Source of the DNA: Haplosporangium gracile
Lineage: Eukaryota > Mortierellomycota > Mortierellomycetes > Mortierellales > Mortierellaceae
DNA length: 42,661 nucleotides
Direction: 5' to 3'
NCBI GenBank assembly: GCA_015499985.1
Contig: JAAAUF010000159.1
Location: 5,355-48,015 of the forward strand
The notes beneath the pieces are model-generated. The model searched no databases, was not told the DNA's origin, and saw nothing but the letters and a program-made list of their open reading frames with translations. Made by a program: the position numbers and the translations under genes. Shown in pieces: positions 21,982-33,380 of this stretch; positions within the stretch are counted from its first letter, which is position 1; every line of letters starts with the position of its first letter.

Positions 21982-24900
21982 ATGGCGCTCCGCTCAAGGC
22001 CACCGGCCAACAACCTCGATGAGATGAGAAAGGCCGTTGCTGAAAAGTTCCCGGCCATCACTAGTCTTCGTGCATCAGGAGCAAGAGTGCGCAGTGAAAA
22101 AGAAAACAGCCCGCCCGAAGGAACAACTGGTAGCATGGAACTCGTCGCCATGGACCCACCGCTGACCTACAGCTTTGGTATCCGCTCCAAGCATACTGTT
22201 GCTCCTGCAACAACTGCCTCTTTTGACAGGACTTCCGCGTCACTGACGCGACAGGTACATATGCATTTTTGGAATGATTTTATGTGTTCTTGTTTGTTTG
22301 TTTACGTGTTTGAATTAGTGGCGTGTGGAATCAAATCACTAATACGAGCTAAATTCTTTTTGTGTGTGATTGCAGGTCTCTAACTTTGGCTCCAGAAACC
22401 CAGGAACTACAGGAACTACTACCGAATTGCCCAAGCCAACTCCAACGGCATGGGGTGGATCTAGTCGCCCTACTATGCAGGAATCTTTAGCAACTTCAAC
22501 AACAACCTACCACAACAATAACATTAGCAGTAGCAATAGTGGCAGCATTTTCAACAGTCGAACGACAACAACAACAATCAACAATAACTTCGATGGAGGC
22601 AGCAGTGGCAGTAGAGCCAGTAACGATACATCTTTCAAAACTTCGACTGCACCGTCGTTGAGGGCTCCCCGCGCCAACAACAACGTCAACTCTGGATCCT
22701 CATCGGCTAGAAACAGATCACCTGTAAATCGGAACCCTCCTGCACCAGTGGAGTCGACTTTTGTTCTGGATGACGATGACTTTGCAGAAGACCTCGCAGC
22801 TTTGCGCGAGATTGAGGAAGCCGAGTCCAATTTGAAGGTACTGTTCCTGCCTTCACGCCTATAGTCGCAACGGGGCTCTACAATAGGAGATTATTTACTA
22901 ACAAATTAATCGGACCTTCTAGGCTCCTGCAAACAACAGGCCGTGGGCGAGCCCTCAACAGGAACCACTCAGGCGAGTAGAGTCTCGCACAAGCACCGCG
23001 GATGTGGACGATGACGCCTCAGTTGAGGAGCTCCAGGTCATGCTGCAGACGGCGATTGATGAGAAGAAGCGGCTCGCCAACGAGATCATGGACGGAGAGG
23101 AGGCGGATATGGACGTTGACGACTTGCGGAAAGAGTGGAAAGCCATGAACGAACGTATCAGCAGGCTCAAACCTAGGCTGAGCGCCAAGGGCGTCTCCGC
23201 AAGACCTGCCAACCCAACTTCATCTCCGCTTTTCTCCTCGACCCCTGCAGCCCCTCGCAACCCTCAAGTGTATCCAGAGTTTATAAATCCCTACGCCTCC
23301 AACCATACCAGTGCTTACGGAAACAGCAACACCGACTTTGGCAGTGTTACCAACGACAGCAACAAGAATCCATATCAGTCCTCGAGCGCAACTTCATACC
23401 AACCTGGCAGCACAATGTCATACCAACCTGTCGGATCTACTTCGAACAACAACCCTTGGAGCCGTCGCAGTACCACCTCGTTTGGTTCCAGTAGTCAACG
23501 ATCTCAATCACCAGCCCAAAAGGACACAACGGTCTACCCATGGACCGGCAGAGTGAATGCAGCATTACGGGAAATCTTCCGCCTCAAGGAATTCCGACCG
23601 AACCAGCTGGCGGCCATCAATGCGACTCTTGCCAAGAAGGACGTCTTTGTGTTGATGCCGACAGGCGGAGGCAAAAGTTTATGCTATCAGCTTCCAGCAA
23701 CGGTCGGGAGTGGTACCGCGAACGACCAAACAGGAGTTACCGTCGTCATTTCGCCCTTGCTCAGTTTGATGCACGACCAGGCCATGCACCTTGTCAACAA
23801 AGGTGTCCCTACGGTGATTCTTCACGGTGATCTGGATGCGACAATGAGACGGTTTGTCTTTGACCAGCTCGAAGCCGAGTCGATTATGACAAAGTTAGTC
23901 TACATGACACCAGAGATGTTGTCCAAGAGCGGGCAGGCTCAGAGCGCTCTGCAGAAACTACACAGGCGTAGACTGCTCGCTCGATTTGTCATTGATGAGG
24001 CTCATTGTTTGAGTCAGTGGGGACACGACTTTCGACCAGATTACAAGCTGCTCAACCAGCTCAAGTTCAACTACCCAGGCGTACCGCTCATGGCATTGAC
24101 GGCTACAGCCAACGCCAAGGTCCAGCAGGACGTCTTGACTAACCTTGGGATGCACAACTGCCTTGTCTTGAAGCAGTCCTTCAATCGTCGGAATCTGTAC
24201 TACGAGGTCCGCCCCAAGACACCCCTGGTATATGCCGACATCCATGCCTTTATCACTGCATCCTTCCCGGGCGAGTGTGGGATTATCTACTGTACCAGCA
24301 AACGAGCCTGTGAGGAGATGGCGGACAAATTGAGGAACGAGTTTAGATTGAGCGCGCAACACTACCATGCAGGATTGGACAAGTCGGACCGAATTGCGAT
24401 TCAAAAGTCATGGCAGGAAGGTGGGACAAAGATTATTGTTGCGACGGTCGCCTTTGGGATGGGTATTGACAAGGCCAACGTTCGGTATGTCATTCACCAC
24501 TCGCTCCCGCAGTCACTCGAGGGGTACTATCAGGAAACAGGACGAGCCGGGCGCGATGGTCTGAACGCGCAATGTATTTTGTTCTACACTTACAAGGACA
24601 GGAAGATTATCGAGTTTATGATCGACAAGGGCGACGGCAATCGTGAGCAGAAGCAGCGGCAGAAGGACAATCTTCAGCAGATGATTATGTACTGCGAGAA
24701 TAAGACGGATTGTCGCCGCCAGCAGGTGCTGAGTTATTTCGACGAGGTTTTTTCGCCGACTTCCTGTGCCAATACTTGTGATAACTGCCGACGCGGTCAA
24801 AAGTTTGATGTCAAGAACGTGTCGACGGAGGCCAAGGCGATGGTGGGGTATGTTCGCAAGCTTGTCTACAACGAGCACCCGTCAACCAGGATGAACCTCA

Positions 24901-25973
24901 TGAACTACCAGTCGTCGCATGTGATCAACCGCTACACGCTCAATTATTTTGTCGATCTGTTCCGAGGTGCCAAGCTGAAGAGGATCATAAATGATGGTCA
25001 TGACAGGATCGAGGGGTTCGGGATTGGCAAGAGCTGGAGTCGGACGGATGCTGAGCGGCTGGGACGATTGTTGGTGTCCAAGAGAGTTTTTGAGGAGCGT
25101 TGTGAGCTCCAAGGGCAAGGTTTTCACAATTATGTCTATATTGGACGTGAGGCATGCGGTGTTGTCAACGGCGCAACTAAGATTGATATGCCTTTTGCCT
25201 CTGGTGTAAGTCNNNNNNNNNNTTTTTTTTTATTTTTTTATTTTTTTTATTTGGGTGGTAACGCATGGATTGAATGAGTTATTATTTGGAGCTGGTTACT
25301 GATATAATGTAATGTTATTGCACTTTTTTTCGAGTAGAGTACAAAAGAATCGGCAAGGGCAGTAGCACCGGCAACCAAGAAGCGAACTAGGAAGGATGAC
25401 TCGACGACGACAACGTCGGCGCCACTTGCGGCAGCGATTAAGTCTCGAGCGAAAACCAAGACTACTGCTACTGGAAAGGCCAAGAGCAGCAAGAAGAAGG
25501 GTTCTCCGGACGGATACGATTTCAATGACGATTTCATCGACGACAGTGCCATCGACCTGGATGATGGTAGATATGGATATGGGGCGAACTACGACAGTTT
25601 GGACGATGATGTGAGCGCTTATTATGATGGCGACGCGAAAAGTGCTACGGCGTTCATGACAGAGATACAGCAGTATGCGGCGGATCAGCAGTCTACTTCC
25701 TCGACCTCGAGCAGAGCCAAGGTAAAGGCTAAAGCGACGACGACATCTCGTGCTGGCAAGGGCAAGAATGGATCCACTTCATCGTCGTCCTCGACGATTC
25801 CGACGTCTCGGTTCGGACCAGCCCCCACTGGCAGCAACTACAGGAACGACTTCGTGGCAGGAGGTGGTGGTGGAGTGAGCGATGATGAGAGCGAGCAGTT
25901 CTTTGACGCGCACGAGTACGATTACCTTGATTCTGACGAGAACGAACCACCCCAGGCCAAGCGTCGTCTCTGA
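21982..25973 (+). CDS. SGS1: RecQ-family DNA helicase (BLM/Sgs1 type)
   Basis: Four exons, 21982-22254, 22376-22837, 22923-25205 and 25338-25973, encode 1217 residues. The start at 21982 is chosen for its AACCATGGC context. The product would be a 3'-to-5' helicase that dissolves recombination intermediates in the nucleus. The first ~450 residues are disordered, Asn/Ser/Thr-rich with acidic patches. The core has Walker A GGGKS (residues 493-497), DEAH (603-606), ALTATA, FGMGID and the QETGRAGRDG motif VI. The RecQ zinc site follows (cysteines from CENKTDC to CDNC, about 836-875), then a winged-helix RQC domain to about 990. No HRDC domain is visible; the tail is basic, then acidic, ending PPQAKRRL, a possible nuclear signal. 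The last intron holds an assembly gap. Orthology to Sgs1 is likely but not proven. Confidence 0.93.
25213..25222. other. Assembly gap (10 N) in RecQ intron 3
   Basis: Ten N sit 7 bases after the donor of the last RecQ intron (25206-25337) and are followed by a T-rich run. The flanking exons stay in phase, so the coding sequence is probably unaffected, but true intron length is unknown. Confidence 0.95.
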
Positions 25974-26178
25974 AAATGTAGCAGTGTTATTTTCACATTA
26001 GTGCTAAATTAAGCAGTTTCCTTCAGTTTTGCAGTACTTCAATGATGAGCGTGTGATTTTATTATGTGTTGAATGAATGAGTGAAAAATGTACATTTTTT
26101 TTGTTTGGTTTCTATCTTGTGTAAAAAACGGGAGAATAAATAAAGAAACGAAGAGGGATTGCCCATTGACGTGCCACC

Positions 26179-28812
26179 TTACGAGTTGGCGAGCTGTCGG
26201 ATCTCGGTGTCTTCATACCCAAGCAGGTAAAGAACGTACTTGAGCGACTTTTGATTAATCCTCGCCCTCGCCCTCTGCTGAACTCTAGGCTTGGCATTAA
26301 ACGCAATCCCTAACCCAGCCTTGGCCAACATCCACAAATCATTTGCACCATCTCCCACAGCAATAACCTGATCCAACGTGACCGACTCTGCCTGAGCAAT
26401 GACTTCCAACAACTCGGCCTTCCTCTCACCCGAGACGACAGGACCCACAGTCTCGCCGGTAAGATACAACCCATCGGGAGAGACCTTGAGCTGGTTGGCG
26501 AATGCGTAATCCAATCCGAGGATATTCTTGACGTGGAGGGCGAGGGGCATGAAGCCTCCCGAGATGACGGCAAGTTTGAAGCCGATCTTCTTAAGGGCCT
26601 TGCAGAGGTAGAGGGCGTCCTCGGTGAAGGTCAATTGTTCACGGACGGTGTCGAGGACGGTGACGGGGGTGCCCTTTAGCAGAGCCACGCGACGTTTGAG
26701 GGATTCTTTGAAATCGATTTCTCCATTCATTGCTGCCTCAGTGATTTCCTGTTCGTGAGAAAGGAGGAACAGTTGTGTGAGTTATTAGACAAAATCATTG
26801 ACAAGAACAAAACGTAACATAGACAACGGAAAGAGAGAGAGAGAAAAAAAAAAAAAAAGGACTTACGGAGACTTTCTCCATGACACCGGCATGGCGGGCA
26901 ATCTCGTCAATGACCTCCTGCTGGATGAGCGTCGAATCCATATCAAAGACGACCAACCGCTTATGCTTACGGAAGACATCATACGGCTGCAACGCAACAT
27001 CAGTTCCATGATCCGCACTAAGCTGGAAGAGCGCCTCTCTAAACTTGTCCATGTTCAAACTGGCTGGGATTGACAGCTTGTAATCAGCACAGGCAAGCTG
27101 GCCTTCGTTAAGACGGACCATCTTCTCAACCGAGATCTTGTTAACCAGCAAGAGGTGCGTCCAGTCCGAGAGGAAAGCAGACGTAAGCCCATGTTGACAG
27201 AGCACTGTAGCCGTGTACTTGGATCGACCCTCATAAGGCGCATCCTCCAACGATCCAGGGACATAGTTTCCGAAATGAGGATCCTTCTTGAGCGAGTCCA
27301 GAATATCAAAAGTCAACGTCGCATCCCATCGCTTGGCAGCCGTAGCAAGATCCTTGAAGATATCCATATCGTCGTTCTTGATGGTGATCAGGATTGCAAA
27401 AGTGACGTTGTGATAGAGACGGGCAAAAGAGAAATCCTCGACCTCACACTGGTACTTGGCCGCACATTCCAAGAGAGTTCCAATAATGTCGGTTCCGTGT
27501 GGGCCAGACATGGAGATCAGGACGCGTTGGTGGGGTAAGAGCGCTGCTGGGGGGAACCAGGTCTTTTCCGTGGGGGCCAGGGCGGTAGGACGCCACATCA
27601 TCACAGGCGAGTCTGACTTGAAGTTGAGCGCCAGGGGCGAAAATGGTGATTCGACTACCTCATGTAAGGATCGTGAAAAAAGGGCCAAAGAAGCGGAGAA
27701 TTATTTGTTAGTGACTTCTTGGTATTGGGCGGAAGATTCATGACAAAAAGATAAAGAGGAGTGCTCTCGCGTGTTTGGTGCAGGTCCAAAGTAAGAGTCA
27801 TCACAAGAAAAGGAAAAGAAATGTAAAATGGAAAATAGAGCGTGCCTGTCTCAATCTCGGATGCGTCTGGGTGCCCAACGCACTCAGCCCGTTTTTTTTT
27901 TTCCTCTTCTTTTCTTGGACTGCCGATGAATCATGCAAATACCATGAAAAAGCAAAATGTAAACAACAAACAAAAAGGCAAGAAAGACTTACATGACCGT
28001 GAGAGAGCACTGTCGACTTGTGCAGAGCTGGTGTTGTTAGTCTTGATCATGACACCGACACCGCTCAGCTTCTCCATGAGCTCCTTCTTGAGCGTGCTCA
28101 GCTGCTCCGCCCTGGCAAAGGGCAACTTCCAGACGCGACCTAGGTAGGCTTCACTGATGCTCAGACCGGCATGACGATCCATCTTTTTGATAATCTTGAC
28201 AATGCCCGTGTAGTTCAAGAAGATGTACTTTTCCAGCTTGATGACCGACTGCAACAGCGTCTCCAACGAAGCCGATTCTGTGGAATTAGTCGTAGAAGCA
28301 GCAATCCCGTTTCCTGTTGCTTGAGCCAACCTGCTGTCGTTGGTCGACGAGGCAAGGCCCAATCCGATTTGACCGCCCTGAAAGGCTCCGTAAGCTTCAT
28401 AGATCCTGCGAGTTTGGAGGGTAGTGAAGGTCGAGACGTCTCCGACCTGTTGATCGAGCAAGGCCAAGAACTCGGGCACCTTGGTCTGGAGGATCGTCAG
28501 CCTGGAGGCGATCATGGCCGAGAAGGCATTGAGGTCCTCGTGTGCAGCAACTGTGGAGGCAGAGGTAGTACCTTCGACGAGGGGCGAAGGCCGGAGGTGA
28601 GGAATCTGAGGGGCGTTGTAGGCATTTGAACCGAGTGTCGAAGAGTCGGTGGCGGCGGGGTGGGCCTGTTGGTGGGCGATGCTTGGCTTGAGACAGGCAG
28701 GGGCGATATGGTCCTTGATGAATGTCTTGAGGGCGTCATAGTCAACAAAGACCTTTTGCCAGTCCTCGGGCAGCTGCTGTTTCCTCTCCTTGAGGTAGTT
28801 TCCGTACTTCAT
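26179..28812 (-). CDS. SER2: Predicted SPX-ACT-ACT-phosphoserine phosphatase fusion
   Basis: Three exons on the minus strand, 28812-27993, 27654-26867 and 26748-26179, give 725 residues. Residues 1-273 are an SPX domain: start MKYGNYLKERKQQLPEDW, VFVDYDALK, and the lysine-rich helix NYTGIVKIIKKMD that binds inositol pyrophosphates in known SPX proteins. Two ACT-like domains lie at about 316-395 and 405-480, as in SerB2-type enzymes. The HAD phosphatase follows, with DMDST (511-515; nucleophile Asp511, acid Asp513), SGG (599-601), Lys646 and GDGAND (668-673). It would hydrolyse phosphoserine to serine and phosphate. The fusion rests on splicing: the SPX exon ends at T|GTAAGT with no stop, the next exon starts TAG|TC, the joint codon is TTC, and the phosphatase exon has no ATG before internal MMW. 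The alternative is two separate genes, with unseen end and start exons. Confidence 0.78.
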
Positions 28813-29666
28813 TGTGAATGTGAAGAGGAATGGACGGGAATGTTAATGGAGAAAGTATGAAGGATCTCTACTTTTATGGAATGAGGGAGAAGAGGGGAGG
28901 AGGAGAAAGGAAGGGGAGAAGGAGTAAGGAGTGGTGAGGCGGATAAGGAGGAGTGAGAAGAAGAAAGGAGGGGGACGAAGAAAGAGAAAAGGCCTTATGA
29001 AGGACGGGGGAAAGTTAACTTTTCCGCTTAGGATTGATTGTTTACCAAAAGAGGTGCGGGGTAGGAAGGGTGTTGGGTCCTTATCAAATTAGCCAACGGA
29101 TTTTACACGGGGCTAGCACGCAGATCCGACTGGACACAGATAACGCACACAGAAAACGATGTGTCACAGGTATTTCATCGGAGAGAAAGGAGAGAAAGAA
29201 AGAAAGAGTCCAGGCACTCGCCAGTGCATCGGTAAACCAATGCTCCCATATGGTAAAAAGGACAGTCTCTGCAGGCTCATCGTGGCTTTTTCTACTTCTT
29301 GCCTAGAGAACAATGTTGCACCGCGTCTAGCTTACCTGTCCATCCAAATGAATAGAGGACAATTGCTCTCACACACATGGAAAGGCAACTGTTGATATCA
29401 TATCTATCAAGCCCTACAATTGTAGCCCAGTGAGTGCACTTTGAGCGGGCAGAGAGTGGATCTCGCTTGTGGGATTGACGCCATTCGCAGTCACTCGAGC
29501 GCATGAAACAAAATACGCGCGAACGGTCGTCAGGTACAGAAAAGGAAAGACTGTCCGTTCACATTCTTTCTTTCCTTGTCCATTCATTCATTCATTCACT
29601 CATTCTCGCCCTCTATCCATCTTTCCCTCTCTTTCTCTCTCTCTCTCTCTCCCCTCCTCCTCCACA
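28813..29666. promoter_or_regulatory. Divergent promoter region of SPX-phosphatase and mitochondrial carrier
   Basis: 854 bp lie between opposed start codons. The SPX side (28850-28990) is G/A-rich on the plus strand, that is C/T-rich in the sense of that gene. The carrier side ends in an ATTC microsatellite and a CT run just before its ATG. No open frame with coding character was found. Confidence 0.5.
29582..29605. repeat. ATTC microsatellite
   Basis: About five ATTC units (one interrupted by ACTC) lie some 60 nt upstream of the carrier start codon, probably in its 5' leader. A CT dinucleotide run follows at about 29630-29652. Confidence 0.8.
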
Positions 29667-31402
29667 ATGGCCGCCGAACTCAAGCAGAAAGAAATCGTCC
29701 CCTGGCACGACTTTGTCGCCGGAAGGTACAATACACCTGTCGTGTGCTCACTCAGAATGTGCACACACTGTTTGTTTGTTCAGCTTGACCAGGACCCGAT
29801 TACTCATCCAACTGGTTTCTTCTGCACTCTATTCTTGTTCGTTTTGATAGTCTTGGAGGAATGGTATGCCCACTCACAACCATAATTTAAGACAACAACC
29901 GTAGATGCTGCCCTAATGCTTTTACTTTCCCCCACTTCGATTGAGAGTCCACCTGCGCAACACTCATCACCATATTTCTGATCATTCGCTCTTCGACTTA
30001 CCATCATTTACTAGGCTCAAGTAACAGTCGGCCAGCCTATGGACACCATCAAGACCCGTCTGCAGATTGAAGGACCCAACGGTCGGTTCGCTGGACCCAT
30101 GGACTGCCTCCGCAAGACTATCAAGAACGAAGGCTTCCTCGGACTCTACAAAGGTATGCTTCTCACCCTCTTTACAGGACCGCTTTTTACAGAGGAGCAA
30201 TGATGAATGATTGGATTTCTTAATCACATAACTTGTTTTGTTTTGTGCAAACATAGGCATGGCCAGTCCATTAGTCGGAGTGGCTGCTGTGAACGCCTTG
30301 TTGTTCGCTGCCTATTCCAATTTGAAGAAGATTCAGGAGCCCTACCCCGGTGGACCATTGACCCTCACCCAGATTGGGATTGCAGGAGCAGGAGCAGGTA
30401 ACTTTCATCAGCGAGGCAAACAAGGAGTGATAATAACAAACGACAAAAAGAAAAGAGGAACAACGTTTGTACCGAGAAGGGAAGAAAGGAAAGACGACTG
30501 CTGGGCAATGGATCGTTTGCTGGTCACAACTCTTTCAAAAAAAAAATTTGATTTTTTTTTTTTGGTGCCAATTGCGCCAATCTCGAAAAGATGGTAACAT
30601 GGCTTGCAAACGGTCATTTTCTTTGGGATCTTGTATCTCCACTTAACCAAACTTGCGTTTTTTTATGATTCTTCCTCGTCTTCTTTCTTAACCATAACTT
30701 GTTTCTCTCTCTCTTTCTCTACTTCTATACCTTCTTGTTTTGGCGAATAGGCATTGTGAACGCGGTGCTTGCCTCGCCTGTCGAGCTGCTCAAGATTAAG
30801 ATGCAGGCACAGTATGGAGCAGGATCTACAGTCAGCTACTCGGGCCCCGTCGACTGCGCCCGTCAATTGATCAAGGAGCACGGCATCAGACATGGATTGA
30901 TGCGTGGATACTGGATCACCGTCATCAGGGAGATCCCCGGTTATGCTGGATTCTATGCTGGATTCGAGGGCATGAAGCGATATTTGACCCCTGCGGGCGA
31001 GAACCCTGCCACCTACCCTCTCGGACTCCTTTCCCTCATGGCCTCTGGTGCCTCTGGTGGAGTTTTCTACTGGTTCGCCTGCTACCCCTTGGATATGTTG
31101 AAGTCCAAGGTAAGTTATTTTGGATGTCTCGTTCAATCTTTTCCGTTCAATCATAATTAATTCCCGCACCGTTTGCTAAACACGATTGTTCATTACACTC
31201 TTCCTACCAACAGATCCAGAACCAGAAAACCCCTCCTAAGGGAGCATTCTATATTGTTGATGCAGCCAAGCAGGTGTACCGTGAGGGGGGCATCAAGCCC
31301 TTCTTCCGCGGCTTTTCGCCCACCATTATCCGTGCTGTCCCTGCCGCTGCTGCGACCTTTACGACCTATGAACTAGTGATGCGGGCGTTATCAGAACTGT
31401 AA
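29667..31402 (+). CDS. Mitochondrial carrier, carnitine/amino-acid (YMC1/BOU/CRC1-like) subfamily
   Basis: Six exons, 29667-29725, 29851-29863, 30015-30153, 30257-30397, 30751-31109 and 31214-31402, encode 299 residues, a normal length. This would be a six-helix solute carrier of the mitochondrial inner membrane. The three carrier repeats show signatures PMDTIK, PVELLK and PLDMLK, each at the end of an odd-numbered helix. GGMAQVTVGQP, GIVNAVLASP and FFRGFSPTIIRAVPA most resemble Ymc1 and plant BOU carriers, which move glutamate or related amino acids, and carnitine carriers. Substrate cannot be fixed by eye. The second exon is only 13 nt but supplies SLGGM, required by the family, so it is well supported. 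The gene is head-to-head with the SPX-phosphatase. Confidence 0.93.
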
Positions 31403-31775
31403 ACACATCGCAACAAGACAACCAGAGAGGACCTGATATAATATGTATGCATTTCTCTATCCATTTTCCTTCTACTCTACTATTTTTTTTTTACTATTAT
31501 CCTTGAATGTACCATAGACACGACACATGAATAAACAAAGGACAAATACATGAATTCATGAATGAGAAAATGAACAAGAAAAAAAGTGTTGCTCCATTAC
31601 TGCCCTGATCGCCATTTAGTACGTATTCTGCGGACCAATAAGGATACAGCGCCACTAACGGACATTTTTTTCATCCCTTTTTATTCTCCTTCGAGCTTCT
31701 TCACTTTCTTTTCCTTTTTTGTCTTTTCACTCATTCACCCAACTCTTCAACTCTCATTCGCACTTTACATTCATA
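31403..31775 (+). promoter_or_regulatory. Spacer and promoter before the Mpr1-like gene
   Basis: AATAAA at 31530-31535 is a candidate polyadenylation signal of the carrier. A T/C-rich stretch from about 31670 to 31745 leads to the next ATG at 31776. No other feature was seen. Confidence 0.45.
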
Positions 31776-32967
31776 ATGTCTTCGGCCTACGGTGCCATCG
31801 CACGTCCTGTCTCGGCCGGCAGTCTCGGCTCAGTCCTCCCTCGCCATGCAACCCTCCGCTCCCGCCAGCCCACTGATCAACAAAACGGTCATTCCACCGC
31901 CAATAACGACCAGGCAACGCTCTTCGCAATTTCCAAGGCACCCTCCCCAGCCTTCATAGCCTTCACCTTCTCAGCCTCAACGCACGCAACACTCATCAAC
32001 GCCATGCACAAGGTCTTCAACACCGAAGTCGAGCGTGGCGATACTTACCCCCAGGAGTTTCCCCTGGACGAGGAACAGTTTGGGAACTATTTCTTGGGCG
32101 GGGATGCGTTTGTATTGATCAAAGGCGACTATAAGGATGCTGGGGGTGTGGAGGCTAGAGCGAGTGCGGAGGAGTGGGATAAGGATCTGTTAGGTTTCTT
32201 TTATATCAAGCCCAACTTCCCTGTAAGTTTTTTTTTTTTTTTTTTTGCATTGAGCGTACGCTTTTGTTTGTTATTATCCGTTTGCTCTGTTCTATGGGCA
32301 GCTGAGCAAGAGAATGTTTGTTTTAATTGGTTGAGTTTGGTCGAATGCGGTGTTGGGAAGTTGGACCCTTGGAGCTCAATTTTGGTGTTCAAAAGTGTTC
32401 AAAGGAGCTTTTTTGTATTCCAATCACTCACACTTCGCTTGATTCTCCTGCTTCGCTGATCGCCATATCATCCGTTGGCTATTTGACTTTCTTATAGGGT
32501 CGCTGTTCACACGTAAGTTCATTGAACCCAGAGGAGCATCTGTTCAGTTCTACTTTCTCTTTTTGTGACTCATTCCTCTTTTCTTCTGCCTTCTAACTCG
32601 TTCCATCCACTTCTGCCGTTTTGTCGCGCAAACTATCTTTTCCTCCGTGTGAAAGATCTGCAATGGAGGTTTCATTGTGAACCCCCGCCACCGCGGCTTA
32701 GGACTGGGCGGGATCATGGGCAAAGCGTTCCTGAAGGTCGTCCCCCTGATCGGTTACAAGGCATCCATGTTCAACCTCGTCTTTGAGTCCAATGTTGCAT
32801 CTATCAAGTTGTGGCGTCGTCTGGGATTCAAGGAGATTGGACGGATTCCTAACGCGGGTCGTCTTCGTGGACAGGGCGAGTTGAATGGTGAGACCAAGGA
32901 GGGCTATGTGGATGCGCTTCAGTTCTATTGGGATTTTGAGTCTATGCCTGTTCCTGTCGAATATTGA
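31776..32967 (+). CDS. MPR1: Mpr1-like GNAT N-acetyltransferase
   Basis: Three exons, 31776-32222, 32498-32512 and 32656-32967, encode 257 residues. The middle exon is 15 nt (GRCSH) and the last acceptor is AAG, yet both are needed to produce the family block FYIKPNFPGRCSHICNGGF, which parallels yeast Mpr1. A GNAT acetyl-CoA loop (RHRGLGLGG) follows, then NLVFESNVASIKLWRRLGF and IPNAGRL. Yeast Mpr1 acetylates the proline analogue azetidine-2-carboxylate and a proline-pathway aldehyde, limiting oxidative stress. The N-terminal ~45 residues are Ser/Ala-rich and look like an extension, perhaps a targeting segment. The family call is good; the substrate here is inferred. Confidence 0.88.
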
Positions 32968-33380
32968 AGGGATGTTACTGTATATAGTAGATCGTAGTAG
33001 CAGGCGTAGGTCGTAGGCTAGCGCGCTTTTTTTCTCAAGCCCAGGAGGGACAGATAGGTCTTTACATCATAATCTGATAACAAAGTAAAACTAGACATGC
33101 ATACACTACATATAAAAGCATGAACAATGCAAAGAAACGGGGACAGGGAGTTGTTGCTTTCAAAAGTAGTAGTTGTTTATTAAAGGACTGTACAGAGTGA
33201 ATTTTATTTTTACATGGTGTCGGGGGGAAGAAAAGTTGCATGATTCTGACAAAGGTGGAGTGGGGAGGAATGATGCTGTATATCCTGTCACGGTACGGCA
33301 GGGGAAAAAAGGGGCGTTGTGCGTGTATAGAAGGAAGGAAGCGGGAGAGCGAAATGAGAAAAATGGTCCCTGGATTATGC
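32968..33380. other. Convergent spacer between Mpr1-like and J-protein genes
   Basis: Both 3' ends meet in about 413 bp. A minus-strand AATAAA (plus-strand TTTATT, 33176-33181) lies about 200 nt past the J-protein stop. No gene is visible. Confidence 0.5.

Noticed and set aside
27655..27688. Phosphatase gene starting on its own at 27688
   Set aside because: The codon there is TTG, not ATG, and the first residues would be read from what looks like intron sequence.
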